8,837 bases of DNA from assembly GCA_030665795.1 (NCBI GenBank), contig DAOUZD010000022.1, positions 1-8,837 of the forward strand. Reading direction: 5' to 3'. Shown one piece after another: positions 6,531 through 8,837 of this stretch. The notes under the pieces were generated by a model. That model saw only the letters and a list, made by a program, of their open reading frames with translations, did no database searches and was not told the origin of the DNA. Position numbers and translations under genes: made by a program. Origin of the DNA: Dehalococcoides sp. Its GTDB lineage: Bacteria > Chloroflexota > Dehalococcoidia > Dehalococcoidales > RBG-16-60-22. Each line of letters opens with the position of its first letter. Within the stretch, counting starts at the first letter, position 1.

Positions 6531-6550
6531 ACGTATTGGGCAACTTGCAA
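6522..6550 (-). promoter_or_regulatory. Sigma70-type promoter of the padR-HAAS-degV-plsY-degV operon
   Basis: On the minus strand, a -35 box TTGCAA (6545-6550; four of six to TTGACA) is followed, after exactly 17 bp, by a perfect -10 box TATAAT (6522-6527). Transcription would start near 6515, giving a leader of about 35 nt before the padR ATG, with GAGG at 6486-6489 as ribosome binding site. No other promoter of this quality is seen before 2756. Confidence 0.7.
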
Positions 6551-6623
6551 CTATTAGACATGGGGGTCAGGGAACGAATTGTGAACCATCCGAATACCCA
6601 GAGAACATATTTATCGGCTTAAT

Positions 6624-8837
6624 TTATTCTTGACGAGAGGTTAACTCTACCAGTTGGCTCAGGACTTCTTCCATCTTTTGCAGCTCCTCTCCCCAGCCAG
6701 TCCAATCACCTGCCTTGAGATGCTCCTGTGCTTTAGCATAATGCTCCTGGGCTAACTCAGCTAGCTTAGCTAGTTCGGCAGGCATCCTTGGGGTGGGTGG
6801 AGGGGCCGTTGTGGGAAGCTCTTCCGTGGATAAGCCAGCATAGATGGCAGTCAGGCTCTGGGCGAGGGTCGGTTCCATAGCGATCAGGTCACCACTGGCG
6901 ACAACGACTCTCTTCAGTTCTGGCAGTTGTCCTCTCTCGGCTTTGAGGTAAACTGGCTCGACATAAAGAATCGATTGCTCGATAGGTATCACCAGCAGGT
7001 TGCCGCGGATAACTTGGGACCCTTTCTGCCCCCACAGGGTAAGCTGACTGGAGATGGTTGGATCCTGGTCGATTCGTGCCTCAATCTGTCTTGGTCCGTA
7101 AATCAGCTTATCCTTGGGAAAATTATAGGCAATAAGTTTGCCATACTTATCACCATCACTGCGCGCTGCCAGCCAAGTAATCATGTTGTCTTTCTGGGTG
7201 GGAGTGAAGGGAAGCATCAGCACAAATTCCTCTTGCTCTTCACCGGGCAGCCTCATTATCACGTAGTAAGGTTCCATACTTCGTTCAGCATCGGCATAGG
7301 TTTCAACTGGGGTTGTCCACAAGTCCTCTTTATTGTAAAAGACTCTGGGGTCTTGCATATGATAGGTTTGATACACTGATACCTGTACTTGGAAAAGGTC
7401 TTGGGGATAGCGCAGGTGCTCCCGGAGTGATTCTGGCATTTCCTCTATTGGGGTAAATAGAGCCGGAAAGATAGCGGCATAGGTATTGACTACGGCATCT
7501 TCTGGATCGATGAGATAGAAGGTAATTAAGCCGTCATAGGCACTTATCACTACTTTGACGCTGTTGCGGATGTAGTTGATTCCTTCTGTAGTGGGCTGGG
7601 AATAGGGATACCGGTCAGAAACAGTATAAGCATCCTGTATCCAGAACAGTTTGCCATCGTTAATCACCATATACGGGTCACTGTCTAACTTGAGGAAGGG
7701 AGCAATATGCTGCACTCGTTGCTGAATGTTGCGGCGGTAAAGAAGCTGGCTCTCCGCCGTCAACTCCCCACTAATAAGGATGTTTATGTCGCCGAGTTCC
7801 CAGGCGAAAGCCAACTTACGGATGAAGGAATTCAACTTTATACCGCTCTCAGCTTCAAATTTGGTATAGACATTGGTATCTCCCTTGGGGTAGTCAAATT
7901 CCTCGACTCCGGTGTTGACAATGACATAATCACCTGTCTTCTCACCAAAGTAAATCTCAGGCCTCGTTACCTCAATCATGCCAACAGGTGGCACGTCCTT
8001 GACCCAAAGATTGGGTAGACCTTGCTCAGTTACCTCATTGGTTGGACTCATGGCGACACCATAGCCGTGGGTAAACTGGAGACGGCGATTAATCCAGGTC
8101 TGGGCTTGAGCGGCAAGCTTTTCCGGGGAGAGCTCTCGTGCCCCGAGCAGTACCTGACGATAGTTACCCTCAATTTGGTAGCGGTCAACGTCAATGTCAT
8201 TAAAATCATAGTATAGTCTTATCGACTGTATCTGGTTGTAGGTATCCTTGAGGGGACGGTAATCCCATAACCTGATATTATTTATCGTGGCACTATTTCG
8301 GGCAATGTCCTGTTCGCTTGGAGCAACTTCAATCGGGATATCCTTTTCCTCGATCTGGTCAAGCCCGAAGGCCAATCGGGTTAGTTGGATGTTAGGCTTA
8401 ATATAAGGTGTTTCTCTGGCCAGCTCATTGGGTTCTACCTGAAATCGCTGAACTATGGCTGGATAGATACTGCCAAATATAATGGCGGAGGCAACCCATA
8501 ATCCTATGGGTATAATTAGGGAGTGTCTCCAGTGGCGGAGGACGCTAATCAACAGCAGCACACCAGCTATCACGGCAATAACAATGAGAATCCGCCATGC
8601 CAGCCACTGGGCATGGACATCAGTATAGCCTGCCCCAAATATTACGCTACGGTCGGAGTAGAGAAGGTCAAAGATTTTGAGTCGGTAGCTCCAGGCAATG
8701 AGAAAGAAGATAACAGCCCCCAGTATTGAGAGGTGCCCTTTAATGGCGATGGTAAAAGCGGTGCGGCGAAAACCAATATTGAGTCCGTAAATGGTGGCCG
8801 TAAAAATGAGGATGATGATGGTAGCCCATATCAGCCA
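6624..8837 (-). CDS. UPF0182 family large membrane protein, N-terminus beyond the window
   Basis: The reading frame stays open to the right edge of the window, giving 737 visible residues; the family is usually about 900-1000, so the first membrane spans are missing. Visible order: hydrophobic spans at about 1-23, 34-53, 85-103 and 108-128, with the family-typical GAGYTDVHAQWLAWRI segment (about 70-85) between the second and third. A long soluble, probably extracytoplasmic region follows, carrying strong landmarks such as WDYRPLKDTYNQIQSIR (from about residue 191), DVDRYQIEGNYRQVLLGARE and HGYGVAMSPTNEVTEQGLPN. A Pro-rich linker (TTAPPPTPRMP) and a charged helical C-terminus complete it. The GTG at 8573 is not a credible start, because family-conserved sequence continues upstream of it. 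The molecular function of UPF0182 is unknown. The gene ends 143 bp before padR, with no clear terminator between, and the padR promoter suggests it is a separate unit. Confidence 0.94.
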   Translation of the reverse strand, partial: WLIWATIIILIFTATIYGLNIGFRRTAFTIAIKGHLSILGAVIFFLIAWSYRLKIFDLLYSDRSVIFGAGYTDVHAQWLAWRILIVIAVIAGVLLLISVLRHWRHSLIIPIGLWVASAIIFGSIYPAIVQRFQVEPNELARETPYIKPNIQLTRLAFGLDQIEEKDIPIEVAPSEQDIARNSATINNIRLWDYRPLKDTYNQIQSIRLYYDFNDIDVDRYQIEGNYRQVLLGARELSPEKLAAQAQTWINRRLQFTHGYGVAMSPTNEVTEQGLPNLWVKDVPPVGMIEVTRPEIYFGEKTGDYVIVNTGVEEFDYPKGDTNVYTKFEAESGIKLNSFIRKLAFAWELGDINILISGELTAESQLLYRRNIQQRVQHIAPFLKLDSDPYMVINDGKLFWIQDAYTVSDRYPYSQPTTEGINYIRNSVKVVISAYDGLITFYLIDPEDAVVNTYAAIFPALFTPIEEMPESLREHLRYPQDLFQVQVSVYQTYHMQDPRVFYNKEDLWTTPVETYADAERSMEPYYVIMRLPGEEQEEFVLMLPFTPTQKDNMITWLAARSDGDKYGKLIAYNFPKDKLIYGPRQIEARIDQDPTISSQLTLWGQKGSQVIRGNLLVIPIEQSILYVEPVYLKAERGQLPELKRVVVASGDLIAMEPTLAQSLTAIYAGLSTEELPTTAPPPTPRMPAELAKLAELAQEHYAKAQEHLKAGDWTGWGEELQKMEEVLSQLVELTSRQE

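Noticed and set aside
6594..6623. Possible terminator after the UPF0182 gene
   Set aside because: A bulged CCGATA/TATTCGG pairing exists on the minus strand, but the loop is long and no T-run follows, so it does not qualify as an intrinsic terminator.
6927..7379. Plus-strand open frame of 150 codons opposite the UPF0182 gene
   Set aside because: The minus-strand protein is clearly conserved across this stretch; the plus-strand product has no motif and no promoter.

Overview
The window reads as a compact chromosomal segment of a bacterium with about 45-50% GC (estimated by eye). Every supported gene lies on the minus strand, so transcription runs from high to low coordinates. The gene set (UPF0182 membrane protein, PadR with a HAAS membrane partner, DegV proteins around PlsY, M17 aminopeptidase, class I-type ketol-acid reductoisomerase) suggests Chloroflexota, perhaps a Dehalococcoidia-like lineage. 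That placement is a moderate-confidence impression from gene content; there is no marker gene. I see no RNA gene, insertion sequence, CRISPR array or prophage, and no gap between genes exceeds about 145 bp.

Layout in transcription order: (1) 8837-6624, the C-terminal three quarters or so of a UPF0182 membrane protein, running in from beyond the right edge. (2) 6623-6481, a 143-bp gap holding a good sigma70-type promoter overlapped by an AT-rich inverted repeat, probably the autoregulatory operator of the next gene. (3) padR (6480-6145), a HAAS-domain polytopic membrane protein (6131-5142), degV-2 (5167-4313), plsY (4248-3613) and degV-1 (3616-2756). These are tightly packed, with one 26-nt overlap, one ATGA overlap and two short gaps, and are probably one operon. 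(4) 2755-2667, an 89-bp gap with a perfect TATAAT six bases before a GTG start. (5) A P-loop kinase of the AAA_33 type (2666-2079) and leucyl aminopeptidase pepA (2063-564), separated by 15 nt. (6) 563-466, a 98-bp gap, then the first 155 residues of ketol-acid reductoisomerase ilvC, cut by the left edge.

Functional reading: DegV proteins are fatty-acid-binding proteins (FakB type) that present fatty acids to the FakA kinase, and PlsY uses the resulting acyl-phosphate to acylate glycerol-3-phosphate. A degV-plsY-degV block therefore makes sense as a unit for activating fatty acids and starting phospholipid synthesis, although FakA is not in the window. Placing this block behind a PadR/HAAS membrane-sensor pair suggests that membrane state may control fatty acid incorporation; this is inference. 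The kinase-pepA-ilvC part looks like general metabolism. The visible IlvC N-terminus has a cofactor-loop sequence that argues for NADH rather than NADPH.
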